Assembly: GCA_019114785.1 (NCBI GenBank)
Contig: DXEV01000217.1
Span: forward strand, 1-40,795
Reading direction: 5' to 3'
Length of the DNA stretch: 40,795 nt
Origin: Candidatus Anaerobiospirillum pullistercoris
GTDB lineage: Bacteria > Pseudomonadota > Gammaproteobacteria > Enterobacterales > Succinivibrionaceae
The position numbers were made by a program, and so were the translations under genes. Shown piece by piece: positions 15,143 through 23,159 of this stretch; position 1 is the stretch's first letter; every line of letters starts with the position of its first letter. Under the pieces are notes generated by a model. It was not told the origin of the DNA, made no database searches, and was given only the letters and a program-made list of their open reading frames with translations.

Positions 15143-15200
15143 TTTTTGCTATTAAGTGCATTTTTAATCAAAAATCCAAAGTTTTTGCTATTGATTGCAT
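15143..15200 (+). promoter_or_regulatory. Twin 19-base direct repeats upstream of AAA ATPase gene (operator-like)
   Basis: TTTTTGCTATTAAGTGCAT (15143-15161) and TTTTTGCTATTGATTGCAT (15182-15200) are 17/19 identical and spaced 39 bases apart. Each contains a TGC-N8-GCA dyad. They end 77 bases before the ATG at 15278, a plausible place for operators or a tandem promoter element. Confidence 0.5.
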
Positions 15201-15277
15201 AAACTTTGGAAATTGCTCTCTTTGTGCTACGATTTCCCTGTCAGGATAAAGGAGTAACGGTAACAGGGGGTGTCATT

Positions 15278-16615
15278 ATGATCAAATCGCACAAGCTCAA
15301 AAACCGAGAGAGTTACTTAAGTAAGCTCATTGCCTTCCAAGACACCGAGCCAGTAAAGATCGCCACTGGTATTCGCCGTTGCGGCAAATCCAGCCTTCTT
15401 CAGCTGATGATCCAGCATTTGCTGGACACAGGTGTTTCTGCAGAACAGATCCTGAGCGTAAATTTTGAGTCTTTTGCTTTTCGGCACATGACCGCAGATG
15501 GGCTCTACCAGTACGTTAAGGAACGGGCCTTACCAGATAAGCGTATGTACCTGTTCTTTGATGAGCTGCAGCACCTCGAGGCTTGGGAAGAGGCGATCAA
15601 TGCCTTTCGTGTTGACTTGGACTGCGACATCTACATCACTGGATCAAATGCCTACCTCCTCTCCTCTGAGTACTCCACCTACCTGTCAGGTCGGTGCGTG
15701 GAAATCAAAATGTTGCCTCTATCTTTTCAGGAGTTTTTGGCTTTCCATGACTTTGAAGTTGAGGAAGTTAATAGCGCATGGAGTGGCACATTGAGCGAGC
15801 CTCGTAGCCAAGCGTTCGATCAAGACGGAAACAGGTATGACCTACGAGAGGTATTTGATGCCTATATGCACTTTGGAGGGATGCCTGGGATAGCAGATAT
15901 TGGTCTCGATCAAGAGCGAGCTTTGCTTCTTTTGGACAGCATCTATTCGACAGTGGTGGTACGGGACATACTGGAGCGCGAAAAAAGACGCGGAATGCGG
16001 CAGATCACTGACTCTACACTCCTGCGTAAGATCGTGCTCTTTCTTGCTGACAACATCGGCAGCAATATCTCCCTCTCTTCCATCGGCAATACCCTAATTA
16101 ACGCAGGGTTAATGGAGCAAGATAGCGGCAAACGCAAAGGAGTACCTAGCCCTCACACCATCCAATCTTATGTCACTGCGCTGCAGGAAAGCTACTTCTT
16201 CTACGAGATCAAGCGCTTCGACATTAAGGGCAAAGAGTTCTTGCGCACCCTAGGAAAGTACTACATTGTGGACATGGGGCTGCGTAATTACCTGCTTGGT
16301 TTTCGCAATCGTGACAGTGGCCATGCCCTTGAGAACGTGGTCTATTTTGAGTTGCTGCGCCGTGGTTATGACGTAGCTATTGGCAAGATCGACAATCAAG
16401 AGATCGACTTCATAGCGACCAACACTGATGACAAACTCTACATACAAGTGACTGAATCCATGCTCAGTGAGGATGTCCGCAAGCGTGAGTTAGCGCCACT
16501 GCAAAAGATCCGCGACAATTACCCTAAGTTAGTGCTGTCACTGGATCAAGGTCTTGATGCCTCTTATGAGGGGATCAAGTCGCTCAACCTGATTAACTGG
16601 TTACTGAGCAACTAG
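15278..16615 (+). CDS. AAA-family ATPase with C-terminal DUF4143
   Basis: This is a large, widespread ATPase family of poorly known role, often variable and mobile in gut bacteria. Walker A is GIRRCGKSS near residues 32-40, Walker B is MYLFFDEL near 89-96, and a sensor-like TGSNAYLL follows near 122-129. The HFGGMPGI motif near 199-206 and the later YVVRDI-like segment (TVVVRDILEREK) are typical of AAA_14/DUF4143. The C-terminal half (RFDIKGKEFLRTLGKYYIVD, LENVVYFELLRRGYDV, DNQEIDFIA) is the restriction-endonuclease-fold-like DUF4143. 445 aa is a normal full length. The chosen ATG is preceded by AGGGGGTG with good spacing. Transcription is probably controlled by the twin repeats upstream. A remnant of a second copy's C-terminus lies at 19698-19787. 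Confidence 0.85.
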   Translation: MIKSHKLKNRESYLSKLIAFQDTEPVKIATGIRRCGKSSLLQLMIQHLLDTGVSAEQILSVNFESFAFRHMTADGLYQYVKERALPDKRMYLFFDELQHLEAWEEAINAFRVDLDCDIYITGSNAYLLSSEYSTYLSGRCVEIKMLPLSFQEFLAFHDFEVEEVNSAWSGTLSEPRSQAFDQDGNRYDLREVFDAYMHFGGMPGIADIGLDQERALLLLDSIYSTVVVRDILEREKRRGMRQITDSTLLRKIVLFLADNIGSNISLSSIGNTLINAGLMEQDSGKRKGVPSPHTIQSYVTALQESYFFYEIKRFDIKGKEFLRTLGKYYIVDMGLRNYLLGFRNRDSGHALENVVYFELLRRGYDVAIGKIDNQEIDFIATNTDDKLYIQVTESMLSEDVRKRELAPLQKIRDNYPKLVLSLDQGLDASYEGIKSLNLINWLLSN

Positions 16616-16731
16616 CCCTTGCATGCTGGTGGTACTGAAGGTCTCACGAGTGCACTTCTTAGGGCCTCTTATCAATCCAACAAGTCTCGCTGTAATCGAA
16701 GCTCCACTGACCACCTTGAGGCTTTATCCTG

Positions 16732-16767
16732 CCGCAGTCTCATGAACGCTCATGAGACTATCGCGGC
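16732..16767. terminator. Strong hairpin downstream of AAA ATPase gene
   Basis: AGTCTCATGA, loop ACGC, TCATGAGACT (16736-16759) is a perfect 10-bp stem, extended by CCGC/GCGG after a bulge. No U-tract follows. It lies between convergent genes and 13 bases before a motif copy. Confidence 0.5.
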
Positions 16768-16779
16768 ATTCTGCGTAAG

Positions 16780-16792
16780 CAGCGCCCGCCCC
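16780..16792 (-). repeat. Dispersed 13-base motif, exact copy
   Basis: Exact CAGCGCCCGCCCC, 165 bases after the ATPase stop, inverted relative to the copy at 14447. The ATPase end followed by a minus-oriented motif recurs in remnant form at 19698-19815. Confidence 0.85.
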
Positions 16793-16866
16793 TATCCCCT
16801 ATATCTCTGCTGTTATGCTACATCCAAAGAAGGGTATAGCACTGGGGCGGTCAGCTGTTATCTACG

Positions 16867-17241
16867 CTATTTGGCAGGCTGCAAAGGCCCATAGAAGAAA
16901 GAAGCAGTAGCTCCGCCATCCATTAAGAAGTCTGAACCAGTAATGAAAACACCACGATCTGACAAGAGTAGCTCTGCTACATTTGCCACCTCGTCAGCCG
17001 TGCCGGGCCGACCTGCTGGACACTTAGCAAACATATTTTTGTAAAAGTCGCCACGTGGGCCATTAAACTCGTCGATTGCCAGAGGAGTGACAATGATGCC
17101 AGGTGAAATCGAGTTAATACGTGCCCCACGCTCACCCCACTTAACAGCTTCGGCCATAACCCGCTTAACGTTGCAGCGTTTAGCCATTTGGTAGGCATGC
17201 AGAGTGTCTCTGATGTTCTTACGACTTGAGATCTTATTCAT
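16867..17241 (-). pseudogene. C-terminal half of a short-chain dehydrogenase/reductase (SDR)
   Basis: The fragment keeps the catalytic Tyr-x3-Lys (AYQMAKRCN, residues 16-24), the RINSISPGIIVTPLA block near 42-56, the PAGRPGTADEVANV turn and the C-terminal DFLMDGGATA. It is a classical SDR, but the N-terminal Rossmann half with the TGxxxGxG cofactor motif and catalytic Ser is missing. The first ~10 residues (MNKISSRKNI) look unrelated to SDRs, so the break lies near 17210-17235, where the 3' end of the IS21-like fragment begins on the same strand (8-base overlap). Without the cofactor-binding half it cannot be active. Confidence 0.75.
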
Positions 17242-17617
17242 GGCGAGACTTAATAAATAAGTCGATTGTGGCCAGCCTCACGATGCGCTCAATGGTGCGC
17301 TTTGAGACCGGCGGATAGCCTAAAAATGGAGGATTGTGCTCCTCTAGGCTCCTGTATATCGCCGCAGCAGAAATACTCTGACCCTCAGACTGGATTTGCG
17401 CCAGAAGCTCCTTCACGTAAGGCAAAAATAGCTTACCTGGGGAGCGGTTGTATGGGGACTTGCGATGAGGATGCATGTCTTCCAGCTGCACACTGCAAAC
17501 CAGAGCTTTTGCGACTGAACTCCGAGAGAGTCCAACTATCTCAGCTATTTTGCTGTTAGACAAATTCTCATTCAGCTTAAGCTCTCTAATTTCACGAATT
17601 TGATCGATTTTTAGCAC
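17234..17617 (-). pseudogene. IS21-type transposase (IstA) N-terminal fragment
   Basis: MLKIDQIREIRELKLNENLS then KIAEIVGLSRSSVAKAL is the helix-turn-helix start of IstA proteins ('m...i..l...G.s..eIAr.lGlsr.TV.k.l'). It is followed by PYNRSPGKLFLPYVKELLAQ and a second HTH-like part (SISAAAIYRSLEEH, VSKRTIERIV). The rve/DDE catalytic domain is absent; the frame stops as it runs into the SDR fragment. Start is a GTG at 17617 with AAGGG 8 bases upstream. It could still make a 127-aa DNA-binding protein, but it is most simply a truncated transposase. Confidence 0.65.
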
Positions 17618-17687
17618 GTTTCTATCCCTTTTAGCTAACTCCTGCTACTTGCAAGCACTAATCACCATAACTTGGCCATGATGTGAC

Positions 17688-17700
17688 GAGCGCCCGCCCC
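17688..17700 (-). repeat. Dispersed motif, near-exact copy; left border of GIY-YIG duplication
   Basis: GAGCGCCCGCCCC, differing only at the first base. Sequence to its right (CTATTACCTGTTATTA...) resembles that right of the copy at 19803, so the duplicated unit begins at the motif. Confidence 0.7.
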
Positions 17701-18014
17701 TATTACCTGTTATTATCCCATCATAACAGTAAAGACTAACTACTGGCGCATGGAGACTGGACTGTTGCGACGGTTGGCATAACGCTCTGCGCGTAAAGGC
17801 ACATAGACACACCACACGCCACACCGAACTGAGCTTTATTACCTCTTTGCTCACCGTAAGCCTAAGACTTGGCTTCTAGAGCTAACTATCTATGGCTTAA
17901 AGCCCCATCGCACCATTTGCGTCAGGCTCCACCCCCGAGTATGCTTATAACAGCACCAACAAGGTAGCTATTAGCTATCTTCTTTGTGAGTTTTTGTTCA
18001 GCGAGGTTGCGTCT

Positions 18015-19619
18015 GTGTCCGTCTACAGCATTGATTTCCCTAATGATAGTCCTGATGGAGTCTTCATCCTCAGCAGCATCACCATGCCCATGATCTTCCT
18101 CTACATTCCAAGGGGCAAAGCTAAAGATGCAGCCGCAAGTGAGGAGATCCACGACAAAACTCGTGGCGTCTACATTCTCTATGGCAAAGGCGAGATCTAT
18201 GTGGGGCAAACGAAACGCGGGGTAGATCGCATCAAAGATCACGAAATCGGCAAAGATTTCTGGGAATGCGCCCTACTCATGCTGGCACCTCCTCAAAACT
18301 TCGACCTCAATATCATCTCCTGTCTCGAAGCCTTTGCCATCGAGCGCCTTAAACGTGATGGTAAGTTTAAGGTCACTAACACACAGGTGCCAAACTACAC
18401 CCCTGCCAGCTATAGTGAGCGGCAGAACGCTATGGCCTTCTTAGAAAAGTTCTGGTTCTTTACTAACTTCATCGGGCTGCGCCCTCTTGCTGACTTTGAG
18501 CCGCCATTAGTGGTCATATCAGATCAGCAAACACAATCTCAGAACAAGCTCACAGACACTACCACCAACACTGGCAATATCGATGGAAATGATATTGCGC
18601 CTAATCCACAACCAGACGAGTCTGTACCAGTCGCTATAATAGAAGAAGAGGTAGAGGATAACAGCGAACTCAAATTCTACATGACCCGTCGTAAATTGGT
18701 GGCCACCATGGTGATCCGCGACACTGTGCGCAATGGCCAATGTTACAAGGAATATGTGGTCTTAGCGGGCTCACAAGTGGATATGAGCCATAAGGTCATT
18801 AACTCCGACAGGCTCAATCAGTTACGCCGTCACGCCATTGAGCAGGGCTTCCTCTATCCTGAGCCTACATCTGAGCCATTAGAGACAGAAGAGCAGCCAC
18901 CACAGCTCTATCGCTGTCAGCGTGATTTTGCTTTTAGCTCATCTAGCGCAGCCGCAAACTTTGTGGCCGGTGGTTCGTGCAGCGGTATGGCCTTATGGGT
19001 AACGGCCAATGGCTGTTCCTTAGGTGAGCTCTATGGTACTCAAAATGAGTTTGAGTATGCGGATAACTATGCCGTGCCAACAGAAAACAATACCGCCAAT
19101 ACAGCCAGTGATGTAGCTACTCAGGAACACGACACCACTGACACCACTGGGTTGGAAAAGGCCACTGAGGACACCAGCTCGGAGGCAAACCACAGCTCGG
19201 CTCAGTCTGTGCCTGATACCGTTCAAGATACGGCGTTGGATCAGGTGGTCTTTTCGCTTAAGAAGCCAAGCAAACATTTGGTAGCGCAAATGGTAGTACG
19301 CAATGGGAAGTACGTGGTACTAAAGGGCTCTCACATAGATCTCGATACCCCGATCATCCTTGGTAGTGGGCAAAAATATTACAAGAGCGGCCAAGAGCGC
19401 AACAATATGCGTCAACAGCTACTGGTAGATGGCTCCATCATACGTGACGATAGTGGTTGCTATGTGCTCAACGAAGATTACGTTTGCGATAACCCTTCTT
19501 CTGCTGCCACTTTTGTCGCAGGAGGAAGCCGTAATGGCAAAAAAGATTGGAAAGCAGCTGATGGCCGCAGCTTGGGAGATTTTCTCGACAGCAAAGCCAA
19601 AAAGAGTAAGAGCAGCTGA
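18015..19619 (+). CDS. GIY-YIG nuclease with two DUF4357 domains
   Basis: This is a predicted DNA-acting nuclease of the GIY-YIG/DUF4357 family. Residues 2-16 (SVYSIDFPNDSPDG) are the small N-terminal strand unit usual in this family. The GIY-YIG domain spans ~50-165: GVYILYG (51-57), YVGQT (62-66), a basic RIKDHEIGKDFW, and the likely metal-binding Glu105 in CLEAFAIERL. An acidic, Thr/Asn-rich linker follows. DUF4357 number one is ~218-340 (RKLVATMVIR, YVVLAGSQVDM, FAFSSSSAAANFVAGGSCSG). Number two is ~410-525 (HLVAQMVVRNGKYVVLKGSH, NPSSAATFVAGGSRNGKKDW). Start: GTG at 18015 after GAGG; a TTG at 17994 is less likely because the upstream T-run differs by one base from the paralogue at 20094, breaking the frame. 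It may serve defence or mobile-DNA functions; unproven. Confidence 0.8.
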   Translation: MSVYSIDFPNDSPDGVFILSSITMPMIFLYIPRGKAKDAAASEEIHDKTRGVYILYGKGEIYVGQTKRGVDRIKDHEIGKDFWECALLMLAPPQNFDLNIISCLEAFAIERLKRDGKFKVTNTQVPNYTPASYSERQNAMAFLEKFWFFTNFIGLRPLADFEPPLVVISDQQTQSQNKLTDTTTNTGNIDGNDIAPNPQPDESVPVAIIEEEVEDNSELKFYMTRRKLVATMVIRDTVRNGQCYKEYVVLAGSQVDMSHKVINSDRLNQLRRHAIEQGFLYPEPTSEPLETEEQPPQLYRCQRDFAFSSSSAAANFVAGGSCSGMALWVTANGCSLGELYGTQNEFEYADNYAVPTENNTANTASDVATQEHDTTDTTGLEKATEDTSSEANHSSAQSVPDTVQDTALDQVVFSLKKPSKHLVAQMVVRNGKYVVLKGSHIDLDTPIILGSGQKYYKSGQERNNMRQQLLVDGSIIRDDSGCYVLNEDYVCDNPSSAATFVAGGSRNGKKDWKAADGRSLGDFLDSKAKKSKSS

Positions 19620-19697
19620 CAGCATGGTCAGTCGTATTCCTATCTGACCGGACTTTCAGAGCTCAAAGCTCCATCCTATGGCATTGGTTACGAATGA

Positions 19698-19787
19698 GAC
19701 AAAGGGGTAATAGTCGGAGCTAATCTGGATGGTGGGACTGATGAGGCAGCTCTAAACTACCCGATTAACTGGCTGCTGAGCGACTAA
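19698..19787 (+). pseudogene. Remnant of an AAA/DUF4143 ATPase C-terminus
   Basis: The frame DKGVIVGANLDGGTDEAALN then YPINWLLSD-stop resembles the last residues of the ATPase at 15278-16615 (LVLSLDQGLDASYEGIKSLN then LINWLLSN-stop). Only about 30 codons survive. Like the full gene, the remnant is followed by a minus-oriented motif copy (19803), which suggests that this junction was duplicated. Confidence 0.5.
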
Positions 19788-19802
19788 CCATTAACCAGTG
19801 AC

Positions 19803-19815
19803 CAGCGCCCGCCCC
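19803..19815 (-). repeat. Dispersed 13-base motif, exact copy; internal border of GIY-YIG duplication
   Basis: Exact CAGCGCCCGCCCC. It begins the second unit of the tandem duplication (compare 17688). Confidence 0.85.
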
Positions 19816-20093
19816 CTATTTGCTGTTATTAGACCATAATCACCGTCAAGGCTGACTCAAAGAACATGATGGCTGGACAAGAGGAAGGACGCTCTGCAAA
19901 TAAAGACTCGTAGTCACACTGAACTGCACTTTCTTCCCTTGATCGCCGTAAACCTAGGTCTTAGCTTTTAGCGCTAACCATGGCCTTAAGCACCATTTGC
20001 GTCATGCTCCGCCCCCGAGTATGCTTATATCAGCACCAGCAAGTTAGCTATCAGCTATCTGCTTTGTGAGTTTTGTTCAGCGAGGTTGCGTCT

Positions 20094-21197
20094 ATGTCCG
20101 TCTACAGCATCAATTTACCAAATGATAGCCCTGATGGAGTCTTTGTCCTCTGTGATAGCACCCTACCTCTTAAAATCGACTCTCCTGTATCTGTCGCTGT
20201 CATAGAAGAGGAGGAAGAGGATGAGGACGAAGATAACAGTGAGCTCAAATTCTACCTAGCCCGCCGTAAATTAATGGCCACCATGGTAGTGCGCAACACA
20301 GTACGTAATGGCAAATGTTATAAAGAGTACGTAGTTTTAGCGGGCTCACAAGTGAATATGAGCCATAAGGTTCTGAACTCCGACAAGCTCAACAAATTAC
20401 GCCGTCGCGCTATTAAGCAAGGTTTGCTCTATCCCGAGCTACCATCCGATCCAATGGTGGCCGAAAAGCACCCACCTCAGATCTACCGCTGTCAGCTTGA
20501 TTTTGCTTTTAGCTCACCTAGTGCGGCCGCAACCTTTGTGGCAGGAAGTGCGTGTAATGGTAAGGTCTTGTGGGTAACAGCCAACGGCTATACCTTAGGC
20601 GAGATCTTTGGTTCTCACGACGAGCTTGCAGCAGAAAAGCAAGATGCAACCGATGCAACCACTGTAAGTGAAATACAAGACGATCACAACAACGCTGACA
20701 CCACTAAGTTGGGACAGGCCAGTGAATACGATTACAATGAGAATACCGGCCTAGAAACAAGCTCAAGCTCAGGTTTGCCCCTGCCAAAACCTGACTCTGC
20801 CCAAGATATTACGTTGGCTCATGTAGTCTTTTCGCTTAGAAAGAAAAGCATACAGTTCATAGCACAAATGGTGGTGCACGATGGGAAATACGTGGTGCTA
20901 AAGGGCTCTCACATAGATCTCGACACTCCGATCAACTATGGCAATGATCCAAAGTATTACAAGAGTTGTCAAGAGCGCAATAATATGCGTAAACAGCTAC
21001 TGTCAGAAGGAGCCATCATACGTGACGATAGCGGTCGCTATGTGCTAAACGAAGATTACGTTTGCGATAACCCTTCTTATGCCGCCACTTTTGTCGCAGG
21101 AGGAAGCCGTAACGGTAAAAAAGATTGGAAAACAGATGATGGCCGCAGCTTGGGAGAAGTTCTCGGCAACACAGCCACAAAGAAAAAGAGCAAATAA
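20094..21197 (+). CDS. DUF4357 tandem-domain protein, paralogue without nuclease domain
   Basis: This is a paralogue of the gene at 18015. It keeps the family N-terminus (SVYSINLPNDSPDGVFVL), then passes directly via an acidic run (VIEEEEEDEDEDNSELKFYL) into DUF4357 number one (~55-175: RKLMATMVVR, YVVLAGSQVNM, FSSPSAAATFVAG) and number two (~240-355: KYVVLKGSHIDLDTP, ATFVAGGSRNGKKDW). The whole GIY-YIG region, codons ~24-200 of the first copy, is missing in frame. The ATG at 20094 corresponds to the GTG of the first copy and has GAGG upstream; a TTG at 20073 is less likely. An intact frame after the deletion suggests that the nuclease-free product is kept, possibly as a DNA-binding partner or antagonist of the first copy; this is inference. 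Confidence 0.75.
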   Translation: MSVYSINLPNDSPDGVFVLCDSTLPLKIDSPVSVAVIEEEEEDEDEDNSELKFYLARRKLMATMVVRNTVRNGKCYKEYVVLAGSQVNMSHKVLNSDKLNKLRRRAIKQGLLYPELPSDPMVAEKHPPQIYRCQLDFAFSSPSAAATFVAGSACNGKVLWVTANGYTLGEIFGSHDELAAEKQDATDATTVSEIQDDHNNADTTKLGQASEYDYNENTGLETSSSSGLPLPKPDSAQDITLAHVVFSLRKKSIQFIAQMVVHDGKYVVLKGSHIDLDTPINYGNDPKYYKSCQERNNMRKQLLSEGAIIRDDSGRYVLNEDYVCDNPSYAATFVAGGSRNGKKDWKTDDGRSLGEVLGNTATKKKSK

Positions 21198-21266
21198 CAA
21201 CCCCTTGCAACCGAACTGTTGCTAGAGACTAAGGCCTAAGGACGTAAAACCTTAGATCAAGCTTCA

Positions 21267-21279
21267 GGGGCGGGCGCTG
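21267..21279 (+). repeat. Dispersed 13-base motif, exact copy; right border of duplication
   Basis: Exact GGGGCGGGCGCTG, inverted relative to 17688 and 19803, 105 bases before the first transposase-like module. Confidence 0.85.
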
Positions 21280-21383
21280 TCATGCTGTTATAATTCGTAA
21301 TATAACTGACAGGGCATTGTCCTTGGTATCTGCTGGCTGTAGTACAAGGCAGCACAGCCAATCACTTATGAGGCGTATCAATT

Positions 21384-22424
21384 ATGACTACAGCTAAGCC
21401 AACAAAAACCAAGCACTTCATTCCTCAGGCAGTTAAGACTGAGATATTGGAGAAGCTTGCCTCAGGGAAAATGACAGTTGATCAAGCTGCTCAGCACTAT
21501 CACGTTGCTAGGGGAAGTATCTACAGATGGGTTAACTTAGCGAATGACGCTCCTTCAGCTAAAGCAGGTGCCTCTTTGCCTAAGGAGACACGTACTGCGA
21601 TTAAGCAAGGTACTATGCCTCCACTCCCAGAGGTAGGAGCAATCGATGAGAAGGGCTCTATGACGCTGCTGCTCTTGGGGCAACGATACGGCTTTGACTC
21701 ACCTATTTTCTGTGAGCTTTGCCGAAAGGAGGGCGTCATGGTTGAAGATATCAAGCGTCTTGATGACTGGTGCAAAGCCACCAAGAACAAGGTCGTATTC
21801 GACCAGCCTTTTAGATTCACTATCGATGAGCTCGCAGAGCAGAACAAGGGGCTCAAAGACCAAGTTGCTACGTTGAGTGTTATCATGCAGGAGATCGATA
21901 ACGTCAAGTCTGGGCAAGATAGTGCATTGGCCAAATACGCTAAGGAAGTGCTGCTAAAAAAAGGGGATAGCGATTCATTAGATGGTGATGCTCAAGCAAG
22001 TGGTAAGAGCACCCAATATCTAATGGATCGCAAGCAGATCATTTCCCTGATCAGCTACCTTACAGGCAAGTATAAGGTATTGACCGTGGCTCAGGCTTGT
22101 ATGTTAGCTGATGTCAGCAAATCCACTTACTATGCTTGGTTGCAGCTAGGTGAAGATGGTGGTGTTGATCGGCGATTCGGTCACAATCCTAACCGTAAGC
22201 CACCTTCTTGGGCACTGCCTCAAACGACCATAGAACAAGTCAAAAGCGTTATCTGCCGCCCTGAATATGCAGATATGAGCATTCGTCAGATCTATTACAG
22301 CGAACTAGCTCAACATCGCAAGTACTGCTCGCTAAGTACCATGCATCGCATTGCTGCTCAAATGAGATCTGATGGCATATATCAACATAAACGGAGGAGA
22401 TCCCGTAAAAAGCCGCAAGGCTAG
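21384..22424 (+). CDS. IS3-like transposase A+B' fusion lacking the DDE domain (array module 1)
   Basis: 346 aa. Residues ~12-52 (FIPQAVKTEILEKLASGKMT then DQAAQHYHVARGSIYRWVN) are the OrfA-type helix-turn-helix. Residues ~80-190 are a conserved middle with a coiled-coil stretch (ELAEQNKGLKDQVATLSVIM). Residues ~215-340 correspond to the start of an IS3-type B protein: RKQIISLISYL, ACMLADVSKSTYYAW, then IEQVKSVICRPEYADMSIRQ and SLSTMHRIAAQM. Such proteins continue into an rve/DDE domain; this one stops at SRKKPQG. The A and B' parts are in one frame, yet an A7 run (21956-21962) remains at the junction, matching the slippery runs of modules 2 and 3. ATG preceded by GAGG. It may be a decayed transposase or a kept DNA-binding protein. 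Confidence 0.65.
   Translation: MTTAKPTKTKHFIPQAVKTEILEKLASGKMTVDQAAQHYHVARGSIYRWVNLANDAPSAKAGASLPKETRTAIKQGTMPPLPEVGAIDEKGSMTLLLLGQRYGFDSPIFCELCRKEGVMVEDIKRLDDWCKATKNKVVFDQPFRFTIDELAEQNKGLKDQVATLSVIMQEIDNVKSGQDSALAKYAKEVLLKKGDSDSLDGDAQASGKSTQYLMDRKQIISLISYLTGKYKVLTVAQACMLADVSKSTYYAWLQLGEDGGVDRRFGHNPNRKPPSWALPQTTIEQVKSVICRPEYADMSIRQIYYSELAQHRKYCSLSTMHRIAAQMRSDGIYQHKRRRSRKKPQG
21956..21962 (+). promoter_or_regulatory. A7 run at the A/B' junction of module 1
   Basis: CTA AAA AAA GGG. In this module A and B' are already in frame, so slippage would instead produce a shorter A-only protein. It is the positional equivalent of the runs in modules 2 and 3. Confidence 0.4.
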
Positions 22425-22536
22425 TGACGCTCTCGACCTCAACACCCCGCTACTCCAACGGGAAAAGCGCCCAAAGCTGGCCAAAAATCCGCTGTGCAGT
22501 GGCTCAACCTTTCAACCAGTTCAGAGGAAGATCTCT
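22425..22536 (+). repeat. Conserved 3' segment of array module 1
   Basis: Follows the stop codon and precedes the next module's ribosome binding site. Shared with 23544-23679 and 24684-24795: a CCCG...CGGG hairpin-like part, a CTGGCC block, and AACCAGTTC near the end. Probably part of the duplicated unit. Confidence 0.55.
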
Positions 22537-23109
22537 ATGGCAAAGAAAATAAAAACTTCTTATGCCCCTGAGCTTAAGGCTGAAGTAATTCGGCTGATTC
22601 AGGATAAGTCGCTTACTGTCGCACAAGCCTCGAAAAAGTACGGCATTCCCACTCAAACGCTCTACTCTTGGGCACCTAAGAGCGGAATAAAGAAGCTGAG
22701 TCGTAAGAAAATAAAGACTATCCGTAGCCAAAAGATTCCAATTTGCCCGCATCTTACTGGTGTTCCTAAGAGCACTGAGATTCATCTTGTCGCGGCGGCT
22801 ATGGATGAGGGTTTTGATAGTACGAGTTTTCTTGAACTCTGCCGCAAATACTCAGTACAAGCAGACGATGTTCGTCAGATTGTGGACTGGGGCAATCAGT
22901 ATGGTGGCCAAGGCTTAGGTTTCACAGGCGCTCTTGAGGTATCTATTTCTGAGATGCGGCACAAGATCCGAGAGTTAAGTGATACCGTTGCTGAGCAACA
23001 AGCGATCATCTTTGAAATGGGCAAGTCCAAGGACTATCAAATCTCTGCCCTTGCTCAATATGCGGATCTTGTTCTCTCAAAAAAAGCCAAAGTGATCTAC
23101 AGGGAATAA
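22537..23109 (+). CDS. IS3-like A-half protein (array module 2)
   Basis: 190 aa, close relative of 23680-24252. The N-terminus KTSYAPELKAEVIRLIQDKS then VAQASKKYGIPTQTLYSW is a transposase_8-like helix-turn-helix. A central conserved block (FLELCRKYSVQADDVRQIVD, WGNQYGGQGLGFTGALEVS) and a C-terminal coiled coil (EMRHKIRELSDTVAEQQAII) follow. Near the 3' end TCA AAA AAA GCC (A7 at 23079-23085) precedes eight more codons and the stop. The ATG at 22537 has AGAGGAAG upstream; an extended frame from 22372 would overlap module 1 and lacks a ribosome binding site. The B' part lies in the -1 frame. Confidence 0.65.
   Translation: MAKKIKTSYAPELKAEVIRLIQDKSLTVAQASKKYGIPTQTLYSWAPKSGIKKLSRKKIKTIRSQKIPICPHLTGVPKSTEIHLVAAAMDEGFDSTSFLELCRKYSVQADDVRQIVDWGNQYGGQGLGFTGALEVSISEMRHKIRELSDTVAEQQAIIFEMGKSKDYQISALAQYADLVLSKKAKVIYRE
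23079..23085 (+). promoter_or_regulatory. A7 slippery run, candidate -1 frameshift (module 2)
   Basis: TCA AAA AAA GCC. The -1 frame runs without a stop into the B' gene (…LPVDHKTVLSLVAYLVDE…). A GCTAG/CTAGC and TCGAGC/GCTC-GA imperfect stem lies about 27 bases downstream, farther than typical stimulators. Confidence 0.5.
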
Positions 23110-23159
23110 AGGCTAGCTCGAGCAACTCTAGCTCCGAGCTTCCTGTAGATCACAAAACT

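Larger units (their letters stand above)
17701..21197. repeat. Tandem duplication of the GIY-YIG/DUF4357 unit
   Basis: Unit 1 (about 17688-19802) and unit 2 (about 19803-21266) share the motif, a leader including CACCATTTGCGTCA and GAGTATGCTTAT, the 5' coding end, and both DUF4357 domains. Unit 2 lacks roughly 0.5 kb coding the GIY-YIG domain and linker. Many third-position differences show that the duplication is not very recent. Confidence 0.7.

Noticed and set aside
17922-18242. A 106-codon minus-strand frame
   Set aside because: Antisense to the start of the GIY-YIG gene, whose protein is clearly recognisable.
22372-22536. N-terminal extension of the module 2 A-half protein
   Set aside because: The extension overlaps the end of module 1 and its tail, lacks a ribosome binding site, and is not present in module 3, where the ATG with AGGAGG is unambiguous.
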